DNA of 64,000 nt from Alistipes sp. GTDB lineage: Bacteria; Bacteroidota; Bacteroidia; Bacteroidales; Rikenellaceae. The notes under the pieces are model-generated. The model was given only the letters and a program-made list of their open reading frames with translations. It was not told the DNA's origin and did no database searches. The stretch lies in the NCBI GenBank assembly GCA_017937125.1, contig JAGBEH010000007.1:1-64000 (forward strand). Reading direction: 5' to 3'. The translations under genes were made by a program, and so were the position numbers. Below are positions 1-7,372 of the stretch, in pieces. Within the stretch, counting starts at the first letter, position 1. Every line of letters begins with the position of its first letter.

Positions 1-285
<285 letters not shown>

Positions 286-394
286 TTTCTTATTGGAATT
301 ATCTCATTTCCTGCTTCGGTCAATACTTTACCGAGTGCGACGGGTCGTATCGAGAGATACTCGCACGGCTTCAGCAAGAAGCCAGACGTTCTTT

Positions 395-505
<111 letters not shown>

Positions 506-508
506 TTC

Positions 509-538
509 AAGGTCAGTCCGAAAGGACTGACCTTTTTT
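509..538 (+). terminator. rRNA operon intrinsic terminator
   Basis: An 11-bp perfect stem (509-519 with 524-534) closes a GAAA tetraloop and runs into a T-tract, directly after 5S. This is a textbook rho-independent terminator. The 210 bases after it, up to the gene at 750, show no recognisable gene. Confidence 0.93.
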
Positions 539-749
539 GTTCGGTTATGCGCGGAATTGACTTTTTTATTTCGGTGTTTGCTTAAAATAAGCAATCGGTG
601 TCGTCATTCGGACAGGCGGGATTTTTAATGCTCCGATACGCGATGCCGATTCGGTTTTTATGCCGCCGCCGTTTTGTTTCTCGCATCGATTGTTCTCCCG
701 TCTCGATTATTTTCTGTATCTTCACATCGTTGGAGAATTATTAACGGTG

Positions 750-1250
750 ATGAAAATTATATTGTTTTTATATTGTTTATTATTTACAATATGTTGCAGT
801 TCATCCCACAAGCCTGTGAACTGTGTTTTGCTTACCAGTGATTGTTACACAAAAATATTCGATAGACCTAATGGTGCAATTGTAGATAGCATAGTAAACA
901 GCCCTGCTATTGATGAATTATATGTAATGGATATTGTAAAATGCAAAAACGAATGGTTTTTTGTTGAAGTATATCTTCCTATATCAGACTCAATAAGCCA
1001 TATAGGTTGGATTAGATATCCGAATGTCGGCATATATATGAAGGATCTTCATAATGTTAAATTATATGATCGGCCATCATATGAATCATCTGTAAAATTA
1101 GAAATTGAAAATGCAGAGTGGGGGCCTTATGTCGTTACAGGATTTTATGGCGAGTGGTTGCAGATAGAATTGAACTACTTTGGTGTAAAAGTACATGGCT
1201 GGTTACCTCCGAATAATCAGTCATCTAATCCATATACTACAGGATGTTGA
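750..1250 (+). CDS. Exported SH3-like domain protein (putative lipoprotein)
   Basis: About 166 residues. The start at 750 is chosen because a hydrophobic signal segment (MKIILFLYCLLFTICC) begins there; the frame is open further upstream but that extension does not look like a signal. The paired cysteines suggest a lipoprotein, although the lipobox is not canonical. The mature part has two stretches of bacterial SH3 type: KIFDRPNG followed by EWFFVEV and GWI, then KLYDRPSYE followed by GEWLQIE and GW. Such domains often bind peptides or cell wall. It sits at the edge of an AT-rich island with an RHS toxin fragment, so an accessory or immunity-type role is possible but unproven. Confidence 0.7.
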   Translation: MKIILFLYCLLFTICCSSSHKPVNCVLLTSDCYTKIFDRPNGAIVDSIVNSPAIDELYVMDIVKCKNEWFFVEVYLPISDSISHIGWIRYPNVGIYMKDLHNVKLYDRPSYESSVKLEIENAEWGPYVVTGFYGEWLQIELNYFGVKVHGWLPPNNQSSNPYTTGC

Positions 1251-1366
1251 TAAAACATACGAATTAGATTATAATGTGTGGATGCTTACTTCATTAAATG
1301 TATCATTTATGTAGATTTAATGTATAAACATTGATGGATATCAATATTGGAAAGAATTCAATTGCA

Positions 1367-1885
1367 ATGAGAATTAAAATATTAATAATACTTATATTTA
1401 TATTTTGTGGCAAATTATCAATCAATTCGTTTGCCCAATCTGTCAATATATGGGATATAACATTTAACTTTTTGGTCGAGAATGGATATATGTCGCCGGA
1501 CAATTACGGCAGACCGACTAAAATCAAAGAAAATCATATCGTATACCCGTATTTTATTTTTTGCGGACCGGACGGACGAATTGACGATCCTGATTTTATT
1601 ATACCTAATCGTAATGAATTAGACAGTTATAGTTTTGGCAGTATATTTAGACAATATCATACACATTTATTGTTTGTTAAGAGTGGTAAATGGCGAATAA
1701 TTGATATGGGAAAATCTTTGTTAGATATTATTATGCAATGTCATAATTTATGTAAAGATTTTGGATTGGATGATAATGAATCAATATATGTCCTAACAGA
1801 AGCGATTCGATATTATGAAAATTATAAAAAGGAGTTGTCTACTATGGGTGTTCCAATTATAACTGATTCCATTGGTGTTAATTGA
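1367..1885 (+). CDS. Exported protein of unknown function
   Basis: About 172 residues. The start at 1367 begins a typical signal peptide (MRIKILIILIFIFCGK, ending near NSFAQ). An ATG at 1334 and a TTG at 1331 in the same frame would only add a polar leader. The mature protein has no motif I recognise; it is acidic, with aromatic residues and a short basic segment (KSGKWRIIDMGKS). Codon use is AT-rich like its neighbours and unlike the rest of the window, which suggests acquired DNA. It ends just before a strong two-way hairpin. No function is proposed. Confidence 0.6.
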   Translation: MRIKILIILIFIFCGKLSINSFAQSVNIWDITFNFLVENGYMSPDNYGRPTKIKENHIVYPYFIFCGPDGRIDDPDFIIPNRNELDSYSFGSIFRQYHTHLLFVKSGKWRIIDMGKSLLDIIMQCHNLCKDFGLDDNESIYVLTEAIRYYENYKKELSTMGVPIITDSIGVN

Positions 1886-1903
1886 TAAATAGGTATGTTG
1901 TAA

Positions 1904-1949
1904 ATAAACCTTGTCTGTGAGTAAAACAAACTTTGCAGACAAGGTTTAT
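1904..1949. terminator. Bidirectional hairpin terminator
   Basis: A perfect 14-bp inverted repeat (1904-1917 with 1936-1949) sits just after the stop of the preceding gene. It is AT-rich at its base, so it can act in either direction. It separates the two small exported genes from the RHS fragment. Confidence 0.7.
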
Positions 1950-2041
1950 ATTTATATGTTACTTTTCATCTTTCTTCAATTTATTACTTTTTTACTTATT
2001 CATCTGCCATTCAGCACGGTCTCAATATTCGTTATAATCAC

Positions 2042-3193
2042 TTGAATTTGCCACGAAAAATCAGCCGCGGTGATGATATTTTGGTAAATTATGTTTATCT
2101 TGCCGACGGAAGCAAGTACTCCGCTCTCAAAGGCGACGGTACGGGCTTCGTTTACGAGGGTTCTTTCATATACAGCAAAGATGTAGACGGCAACTTGAAA
2201 TTGGAGAGCATTCCGTTCAACGGCGGTCGGTTCATCTCCAACTCTAACGGCGAACTTTTGCCTCGCTACTTCATTACCGACCACTTGGGCAGCGTTCGCG
2301 GGATTTTGAACGAGAACTTTGACTTCGAGGAACAGAACGACTACTACCAGTTCGGCAAACATATCGACGACCCGAACTCTCAACTTTCCGACAACCGTTA
2401 CCATTACAACGGCAAGGAAAATCAGGAGTTTTTCGATTTGCCTTATTTGGACTACGGTGCTCGTCTTTACGACCCGCATATCTGCCGGTGGCTATGTATC
2501 GACCCAATGGCAGAAATATATTATCCGATTTCGCCTTATGTGTATTGTGCCAATAATCCGATAAATATAATTGATCCTAACGGTATGGACATTTATCGTT
2601 TTGATAAAACAACTGGAGAATTGTTTTTGCATACAGAAACTGATGATGATTTTGATCAAATTGGGAAATTTGTATATAATAAAAAATCAGATACATATGA
2701 ACTAAAAACGGATAAGAAAGGAACTGCTAAAATTCTTATAGATAATATAGAAAAAGGTATATTAAGCGATGGATTGAATCTGAAAACAAATAGTAATACT
2801 ATTAATGTAAATGGAAAGGATGATTCATTTATTTCTAGATTTGAGAATTTTATTGTACAATTTTCTGATATGATTGGACGAGAAATATCTGGATATTATT
2901 TCAATAACAATGAATCTGGACGGATAAATGAGATTTATATTGGTAGATATGAGAATAATACTTATAATGAATCCGTTAAAGGTACCTCAGCAAAAAATTT
3001 ACCATTGGGGTTCTTTAATAATAAAAGTTTCCAAACAGATTGGCATACACATCCATCTGATGCTCCTGATATAGCCCGATTGCGTCCATCTAGTAAAGAT
3101 ATCGAATCTCGTAATAATACTAAAAATAAGTATGATATTAAAGAATATGTAATATTAACTAATGGACATAGAGTTTGTTATACCAATTGGTAG
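2042..3193 (+). CDS. RHS-family C-terminal fragment with JAB/JAMM-like toxin domain (5' truncated)
   Basis: About 383 residues counted from a TTG, but RHS-like coding continues upstream in frame to about 2021 (LNIRYNHLNLPRK) with no convincing start, so this is the tail of a larger RHS protein. The first 180 residues are RHS core: ITDHLGSVRGIL, NRYHYNGKENQEF, DYGARLYDPHICRW and a junction at DPNGMD near 2575-2592. After that junction base composition becomes strongly AT-rich and the sequence changes to a variable tip. The tip has a JAMM-type metal motif, HTHP at 3044-3055 followed by an SxxD (SSKD), with a candidate Glu upstream (GREISG). This matches the Toxin-JAB1 class of polymorphic toxins. 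Without the 5' part it is probably a silent cassette. Confidence 0.8.
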   Translation: MNLPRKISRGDDILVNYVYLADGSKYSALKGDGTGFVYEGSFIYSKDVDGNLKLESIPFNGGRFISNSNGELLPRYFITDHLGSVRGILNENFDFEEQNDYYQFGKHIDDPNSQLSDNRYHYNGKENQEFFDLPYLDYGARLYDPHICRWLCIDPMAEIYYPISPYVYCANNPINIIDPNGMDIYRFDKTTGELFLHTETDDDFDQIGKFVYNKKSDTYELKTDKKGTAKILIDNIEKGILSDGLNLKTNSNTINVNGKDDSFISRFENFIVQFSDMIGREISGYYFNNNESGRINEIYIGRYENNTYNESVKGTSAKNLPLGFFNNKSFQTDWHTHPSDAPDIARLRPSSKDIESRNNTKNKYDIKEYVILTNGHRVCYTNW

Positions 3194-3195
3194 TT

Positions 3196-4170
3196 ATGAT
3201 TAAGCAAAAAATATCGTTTATCGCTCTATTTGCAATATTATTATGCAACCAGAGTTATGCGCAGCAGAATGTTTTGAACGATGCGGTGAATATTGCCATA
3301 GATGATTTCACCAAAATACATAAATTTAGTGCCGGAAAATATTCGGCATTTGATGTAGATGCGAAAGATTGTGGCAATTTCTGGAAAATATATATTACCG
3401 GAGAGTTGAACAAATTGCCGGTTTACGACGAACGTGTGCAAGGCAAATATCCGACACGTTACAGAATCGTAAACAATCATCTATATTATTGGCAGGATTC
3501 CGAATGTTCGGTTTCGGATGAAATGGTGCGGGTGTTGGCGGATTTCGATGTAACGGACTCGTTGTATTATGAACCGTCGCATTATTCGGACAGATATATC
3601 GACGACGGAGATTGCGGACGTGTCTATTATATATGCAAATGCAATATAAATAGATACAAACGACGTCGGGTAAACTCTTTGGAAGGGCATTATAACGAGC
3701 CTAATTTAAGATGTTGCGGATTGCCGGTTCATACGGAGCGACCAAGATACACGATGAAAAAGGATGGCAGATATTTGCGCAAAGAGTTAAAAATAATAGA
3801 TAATTATTCGCGCATTCGCAATTTTGAATATGATGCTCGAAACGATACCATATTGTTGGTACATCTGCATTATAACGATAATGATGGAAAACGTGTAGAT
3901 GAAATCATTATTAAATCATCGAAATCCGAGAAATTATGTATTCGTAATAATAAGTCATATATCAAAAAACAGACATTAAATGATTATTCGCATTTACCGT
4001 TGCATTTGTTGAATGACGGCGATATAACGGTATTCCGAGATAAATTCAACGAAATTTGCGATAAAGATGCTCTGCCAGAATTCGGGATTGATCGTACTAT
4101 GACTAAGATCTTGACTGATAGTAAAGAATGTGGAGGAGGAATATGGTATTTTAATGATTTCAAATTATAA
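3196..4170 (+). CDS. Exported protein next to RHS toxin tip, possible immunity protein
   Basis: About 324 residues. The ATG at 3196 lies 2 bases after the RHS stop and begins a clear signal peptide (MIKQKISFIALFAILLCNQ, cleavage after YAQ). This spacing is what is expected of an immunity gene for the toxin tip. The mature protein is basic and tyrosine-rich with several cysteines (ICKCN, LRCCGLP) and no catalytic motif I can name. Codon use is AT-rich. An immunity role is inferred from position only; a periplasmic neutraliser of a JAB-type toxin would fit a signal peptide, but an unrelated orphan gene cannot be excluded. Confidence 0.6.
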   Translation: MIKQKISFIALFAILLCNQSYAQQNVLNDAVNIAIDDFTKIHKFSAGKYSAFDVDAKDCGNFWKIYITGELNKLPVYDERVQGKYPTRYRIVNNHLYYWQDSECSVSDEMVRVLADFDVTDSLYYEPSHYSDRYIDDGDCGRVYYICKCNINRYKRRRVNSLEGHYNEPNLRCCGLPVHTERPRYTMKKDGRYLRKELKIIDNYSRIRNFEYDARNDTILLVHLHYNDNDGKRVDEIIIKSSKSEKLCIRNNKSYIKKQTLNDYSHLPLHLLNDGDITVFRDKFNEICDKDALPEFGIDRTMTKILTDSKECGGGIWYFNDFKL

Positions 4171-4612
4171 CATTGACGATAATGGTATGTGTAATATTGT
4201 TGATGTTACATCCACATATGGAGTATCAGAGTCTGAAATGATAAATATATATTATAATAATATACATCATACTGTTTTTTCAGGATCTCCTATTGAGCCT
4301 AATAGTTATGAAAAACGATTGACCTTAACTGCTCCAGATTCTGTTAATATTGTGAATAATTATATTAAAGAACTATTTCATTCGAGTGAATGTGAGGATG
4401 TAAAATCGGATGCAGATATTATGATTGTGAGTTATGAAAATTTCGATACATTATATCTTAGCCGTAGTCCTTATAGCTGTATTATGCATACATCTCCATT
4501 CGTTAATGATCATTATAATTGTATTGAAGTAGATACGGTTTTTTATAAGTTAATATATGATGTAATAAGATCTAAAGACACTTATTTTGTGCAAGATACA
4601 ATTCGGCATTAG
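4154..4612 (+). CDS. Hypothetical protein of the RHS island
   Basis: About 152 residues from ATG 4154, overlapping the 3' end of the previous gene by 17 bases. A GGAGGAGG sits at 4132-4139, 14 bases upstream; GTG 4130 is an alternative start adding 8 residues. There is no signal peptide or recognised motif. The protein is acidic and rich in Asn, Ser and Tyr, like other small island genes. A hairpin terminator follows. The tight overlap suggests co-expression with the preceding gene. No function can be assigned. Confidence 0.5.
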   Translation: MISNYNIDDNGMCNIVDVTSTYGVSESEMINIYYNNIHHTVFSGSPIEPNSYEKRLTLTAPDSVNIVNNYIKELFHSSECEDVKSDADIMIVSYENFDTLYLSRSPYSCIMHTSPFVNDHYNCIEVDTVFYKLIYDVIRSKDTYFVQDTIRH

Positions 4613-4632
4613 ATTGTACTGCTGGCTGTTTT

Positions 4633-4665
4633 ATACGTCGAAGACCATCGTCTTCGGCGTATTTT
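4633..4665 (+). terminator. Hairpin terminator at end of accessory island
   Basis: A 13-bp stem with one wobble pair (4633-4645 with 4650-4662) and a CATC loop is followed by a short T run. It marks the right edge of the AT-rich island. Confidence 0.65.
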
Positions 4666-4704
4666 ATATTCGTGATTAATCTGCAATATTATTTGATGAT
4701 TTAT

Positions 4705-4941
4705 TTAATTTTCTATTCTTCCCATCTCTTCTTCCACAATCTGCAATACTTCCGCTTTGATCTTGTCATAGTTTCTCTGTATCTGCTGCTTCATAATATC
4801 GTTTCCGTCCTCATCAAGAAACCGGTTTATTACCGGTATCTTCTTGTACTGCTTTTCCTCGTCCGACACTGCTTTGCTATCCACTACTATTCGGGCGTGA
4901 AAAATCTTCTGGTCGATCTCTTCTCCGAAATTATCCGCCAT
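4705..4941 (-). CDS. Small acidic hypothetical protein
   Basis: 78 residues on the minus strand starting MADNFGEEIDQKIF. It is charged and predicted helical, ending in EEEMGRIEN, with no membrane segment. It lies 11 bases after the stop of the broken ferredoxin fragment and on the same strand as the LPS-kinase-like gene, so it may have belonged to that operon. Composition resembles a real coding frame more than the opposite strand does. I do not recognise a family. Confidence 0.45.
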   Translation of the reverse strand: MADNFGEEIDQKIFHARIVVDSKAVSDEEKQYKKIPVINRFLDEDGNDIMKQQIQRNYDKIKAEVLQIVEEEMGRIEN

Positions 4942-4952
4942 ATTATCTGCCG

Positions 4953-5141
4953 TTACAGTTTTTGGTCGTTAGCCGTCTTTATATCCATCAACGAGATATG
5001 TTCGTTGCGGTAACGGGCGTCGGGGGTCACTTCCGTTCCGTTCGGAAAAGACCCGTCTTCCGATTGGATGAAACGTATGGCTTTCTGCGGACAGTTCTGT
5101 ATGCAGGCGAAACAGTATTCGCAGCCGCCGATAATATGATG
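4953..5141 (-). pseudogene. Remnant of an EFR1-type flavodoxin/ferredoxin protein (C-terminal tail)
   Basis: Read on the minus strand immediately after the stop of the kinase-like gene, in the same frame, a 62-codon open stretch encodes GGCEYCFACIQNCPQKAIRF, a [4Fe-4S] ferredoxin motif (CxxCxxCxxxCP), then ARYRNEHISLMDI and a stop at 4953-4955. This tail resembles the end of EFR1-family ferrodoxins. No start codon precedes the cysteines and the flavodoxin half is absent, so it is a truncated remnant. Confidence 0.65.
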
Positions 5142-5888
5142 CTATCCGATATGCAGGATTTTTTTCAACAGGCGCCGTATGCGTACCTTAAGGTTTACGC
5201 CCTGCTTTATCAGAACGGCTCCGTTGAGAATCTTCCAGTTCCAACCGCGCAGCCGTGCATATTGCGATAGAAAATATCCTGTTTGCTGCGGATTGAGGTT
5301 CAGGCATTTGAGAACCTGGACGGATTGTTCGCGTATGAGGGGATAGCGGTAGAACTTCATTCGGTTGATGTCTATAAGCGCGAATTTCCATTGTCCCGCA
5401 TCTTTTCGGAACATTATGTTGCCGACATTGAAATCGTAGAAATAGATGCCGTGCAGGTGCATATCGACCGTGAATGCGGCCAGTGAGTACAGAATTTCCG
5501 ACTGTTCGGCCTGCGGGTGCTCGTCTATGCGGCTCAAAACCTCATACGGCAGCCATTCGCAGATATAGTATCCCGTGTGGAAGATTCCGTAGCGGGATTG
5601 TTCTATGTAGGCTATCGGTTGCGCCGTCGCGTAACCCATTTCGGCCAAACGTTCGGCATTCAGGTATGCACGCGCCGCTTTCGTCTTGCGGAAGCAGGTG
5701 TAAACTACCCGATTGAATGCCGTCGGGCACTTGAACTGTTTCACTACCCACTTCTCGCCGTCGATATCTATGCGCGTCAGTATGTTCCGATTGTCTGCCA
5801 GTACCGTCCCGTCGAGTCTGCCGCGGGTAGGTATGCTGCGTATGAAATCGGTGCGGTGTGCATATTCGGGTGTTACGACGACTTTCAT
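5142..5888 (-). CDS. Lipopolysaccharide kinase-like protein (Kdo/WaaP family fold)
   Basis: 248 residues. The protein has a kinase-like layout: a candidate ATP-binding lysine in KWVVKQF (about residue 50), the catalytic-loop motif HGIYFYDFNVGNI (about 146-158, with Asp152 and Asn157) and a DIN metal motif near 173-175. This fits the Lipopolysaccharide kinase (Kdo/WaaP) family, which phosphorylates the inner core of LPS at the cytoplasmic face of the membrane. The basic C-terminus (RIRRLLKK) could bind membrane. It is not next to other LPS core genes; upstream is the terminator of the CoA-transferase operon. The exact acceptor sugar is unknown. Confidence 0.75.
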   Translation of the reverse strand: MKVVVTPEYAHRTDFIRSIPTRGRLDGTVLADNRNILTRIDIDGEKWVVKQFKCPTAFNRVVYTCFRKTKAARAYLNAERLAEMGYATAQPIAYIEQSRYGIFHTGYYICEWLPYEVLSRIDEHPQAEQSEILYSLAAFTVDMHLHGIYFYDFNVGNIMFRKDAGQWKFALIDINRMKFYRYPLIREQSVQVLKCLNLNPQQTGYFLSQYARLRGWNWKILNGAVLIKQGVNLKVRIRRLLKKILHIG

Positions 5889-5978
5889 TCTTTACGTACT
5901 TTTCCGATGATAAAAGTATGAAGAATATGCCGTTGTTCGATTACCGTAATATCTTCACGAATGTTGTAAATGTCGCAT

Positions 5979-6012
5979 AAAAAACGGTCGGAACCTGCAT
6001 TCCGACCGTTTT
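5979..6012 (-). terminator. Terminator of the rimP-nusA-infB-CoA transferase operon
   Basis: A 13-bp perfect inverted repeat (5981-5993 with 6000-6012) lies just past the CoA-transferase stop. Read on the minus strand it ends in a T run (plus-strand A run 5979-5984). Confidence 0.85.
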
Positions 6013-6029
6013 TGCCGATAAAATGTTCT

Positions 6030-7349
6030 TTATTTCCCCATATATCCTTTGACATAGTGGTGATGCGAACCGTAGCGTTCGAATGCCGCGCGGTCGAGTT
6101 CCTCCTGAGCCGAAGGGTCGGCAACGGAGATAATCAGTCGCGCACGCTCCTGAAGCGTTTTGCCGTACAGGTCTACCGCGCCGTTTTCGGTAACGAACCA
6201 GTGCATATGGCTGCGGGTCGTAACGACGCCTGCGCCCGTATTGAGCACTGGGGCGATCTTCGATATGCCCTTGTTGGTGATCGACGGCATTGCGATAATC
6301 GATTTTCCGCCCTTCGACAGCGATGCGCCGAATACGAAATCGACCTGACCGCCGACACCCGAGTAGAATTTCGTACCGAGAGAGTCGGCGCATACCTGAC
6401 CCGTAATATCCACCTGCAAAGCCGAGTTTATGGCCGTAACCTTGTCGTTCTTGGCGATGATGTACGGGTCGTTGGTGTAACCTATGTCCATCATCTTCAC
6501 TGCGGGGTTGTCGTCGATGAAGTCGTAAACCGCCTGCGAGCCCATCAGGAACGACGATACCATAATACCCTTGTCGATATTCTTCGCAGCGCCGTTGATT
6601 ACGCCCTTCTCATAAAGGCCCAGTACGCCGTCGGCGAACATCTCGGTATGGATACCGAGGTTCTTGTGGTTGCCGAGCTGCGCGAGAACAGCATTGGGAA
6701 TCGCTCCGATACCCATTTGGAGCGTCGCGCCGTCTTCGATGAGCTCGGCGCAGTTGATGCCTATGCGGGTCTCGATTTCGTTAGGCTGGGCGAATTTGGC
6801 CTCTTCGAGCGGTTTGTCGTCCTGCACGAAAATATCGATGGCCGACATCGGTATCATCGCATCTCCGAATGCGCGCGGCACATACTTGTTGATTACCGCT
6901 ATGACGGTATCCGCCGTCTCCACGGCTGCCAGCGTAGCGTCTACCGACGTTCCGAGTGAAACGTAGCCGTGTTTGTCGGGCGTGGAAACCTGCACCATAG
7001 CCACGTTGCAGGGAATTACCCCCGTACGGTACAGACGCTGCGTCTCGTTCAGGAAAATGGGAATATAGTCCGCATAGCCGCTTTGCGTAACGGGACGTAC
7101 GTTCGCCCCGACGAAGAACGAGTCGAGTTGGAAAATACCCTCGAACTTGGGGTCCGCATAGGGTGCGGGACCTTCGGTGTGGAGGTGGTGGATATGCACG
7201 TCTTTGAATTCGTGGCGCTCGCCGCGTTCGCACATCGCCTTGAGCAGACACTGGGGTGTGGATGCTACGGCGCTCAGGTGGACGTGGTCGCCCGACTTGA
7301 TAACCTTTACGGCCTCTTCGGGTGTCGTGAATTTGATTTGGTGATTCAT
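6030..7349 (-). CDS. Acetyl-CoA hydrolase/transferase family CoA-transferase
   Basis: 439 residues, the usual length for the 4-hydroxybutyrate/butyryl-CoA:acetate CoA-transferase group. The catalytic glutamate that forms the CoA thioester is in GIHTEMFADG (Glu236). Conserved segments include HHLHTEGPAPY, GGQVDFVFGAS and the C-terminal GAGVVTTRSH. The enzyme moves CoA between short-chain acids in the cytoplasm, for example in acetate, propionate or succinate fermentation; which acid cannot be read from sequence. It starts 23 bases after the infB stop on the same strand and is followed by a terminator, so it probably shares the infB transcript, an unusual partner for that operon. Confidence 0.88.
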   Translation of the reverse strand: MNHQIKFTTPEEAVKVIKSGDHVHLSAVASTPQCLLKAMCERGERHEFKDVHIHHLHTEGPAPYADPKFEGIFQLDSFFVGANVRPVTQSGYADYIPIFLNETQRLYRTGVIPCNVAMVQVSTPDKHGYVSLGTSVDATLAAVETADTVIAVINKYVPRAFGDAMIPMSAIDIFVQDDKPLEEAKFAQPNEIETRIGINCAELIEDGATLQMGIGAIPNAVLAQLGNHKNLGIHTEMFADGVLGLYEKGVINGAAKNIDKGIMVSSFLMGSQAVYDFIDDNPAVKMMDIGYTNDPYIIAKNDKVTAINSALQVDITGQVCADSLGTKFYSGVGGQVDFVFGASLSKGGKSIIAMPSITNKGISKIAPVLNTGAGVVTTRSHMHWFVTENGAVDLYGKTLQERARLIISVADPSAQEELDRAAFERYGSHHHYVKGYMGK

Positions 7350-7372
7350 ATTTATTTAAGGTTTGAGTTGTT

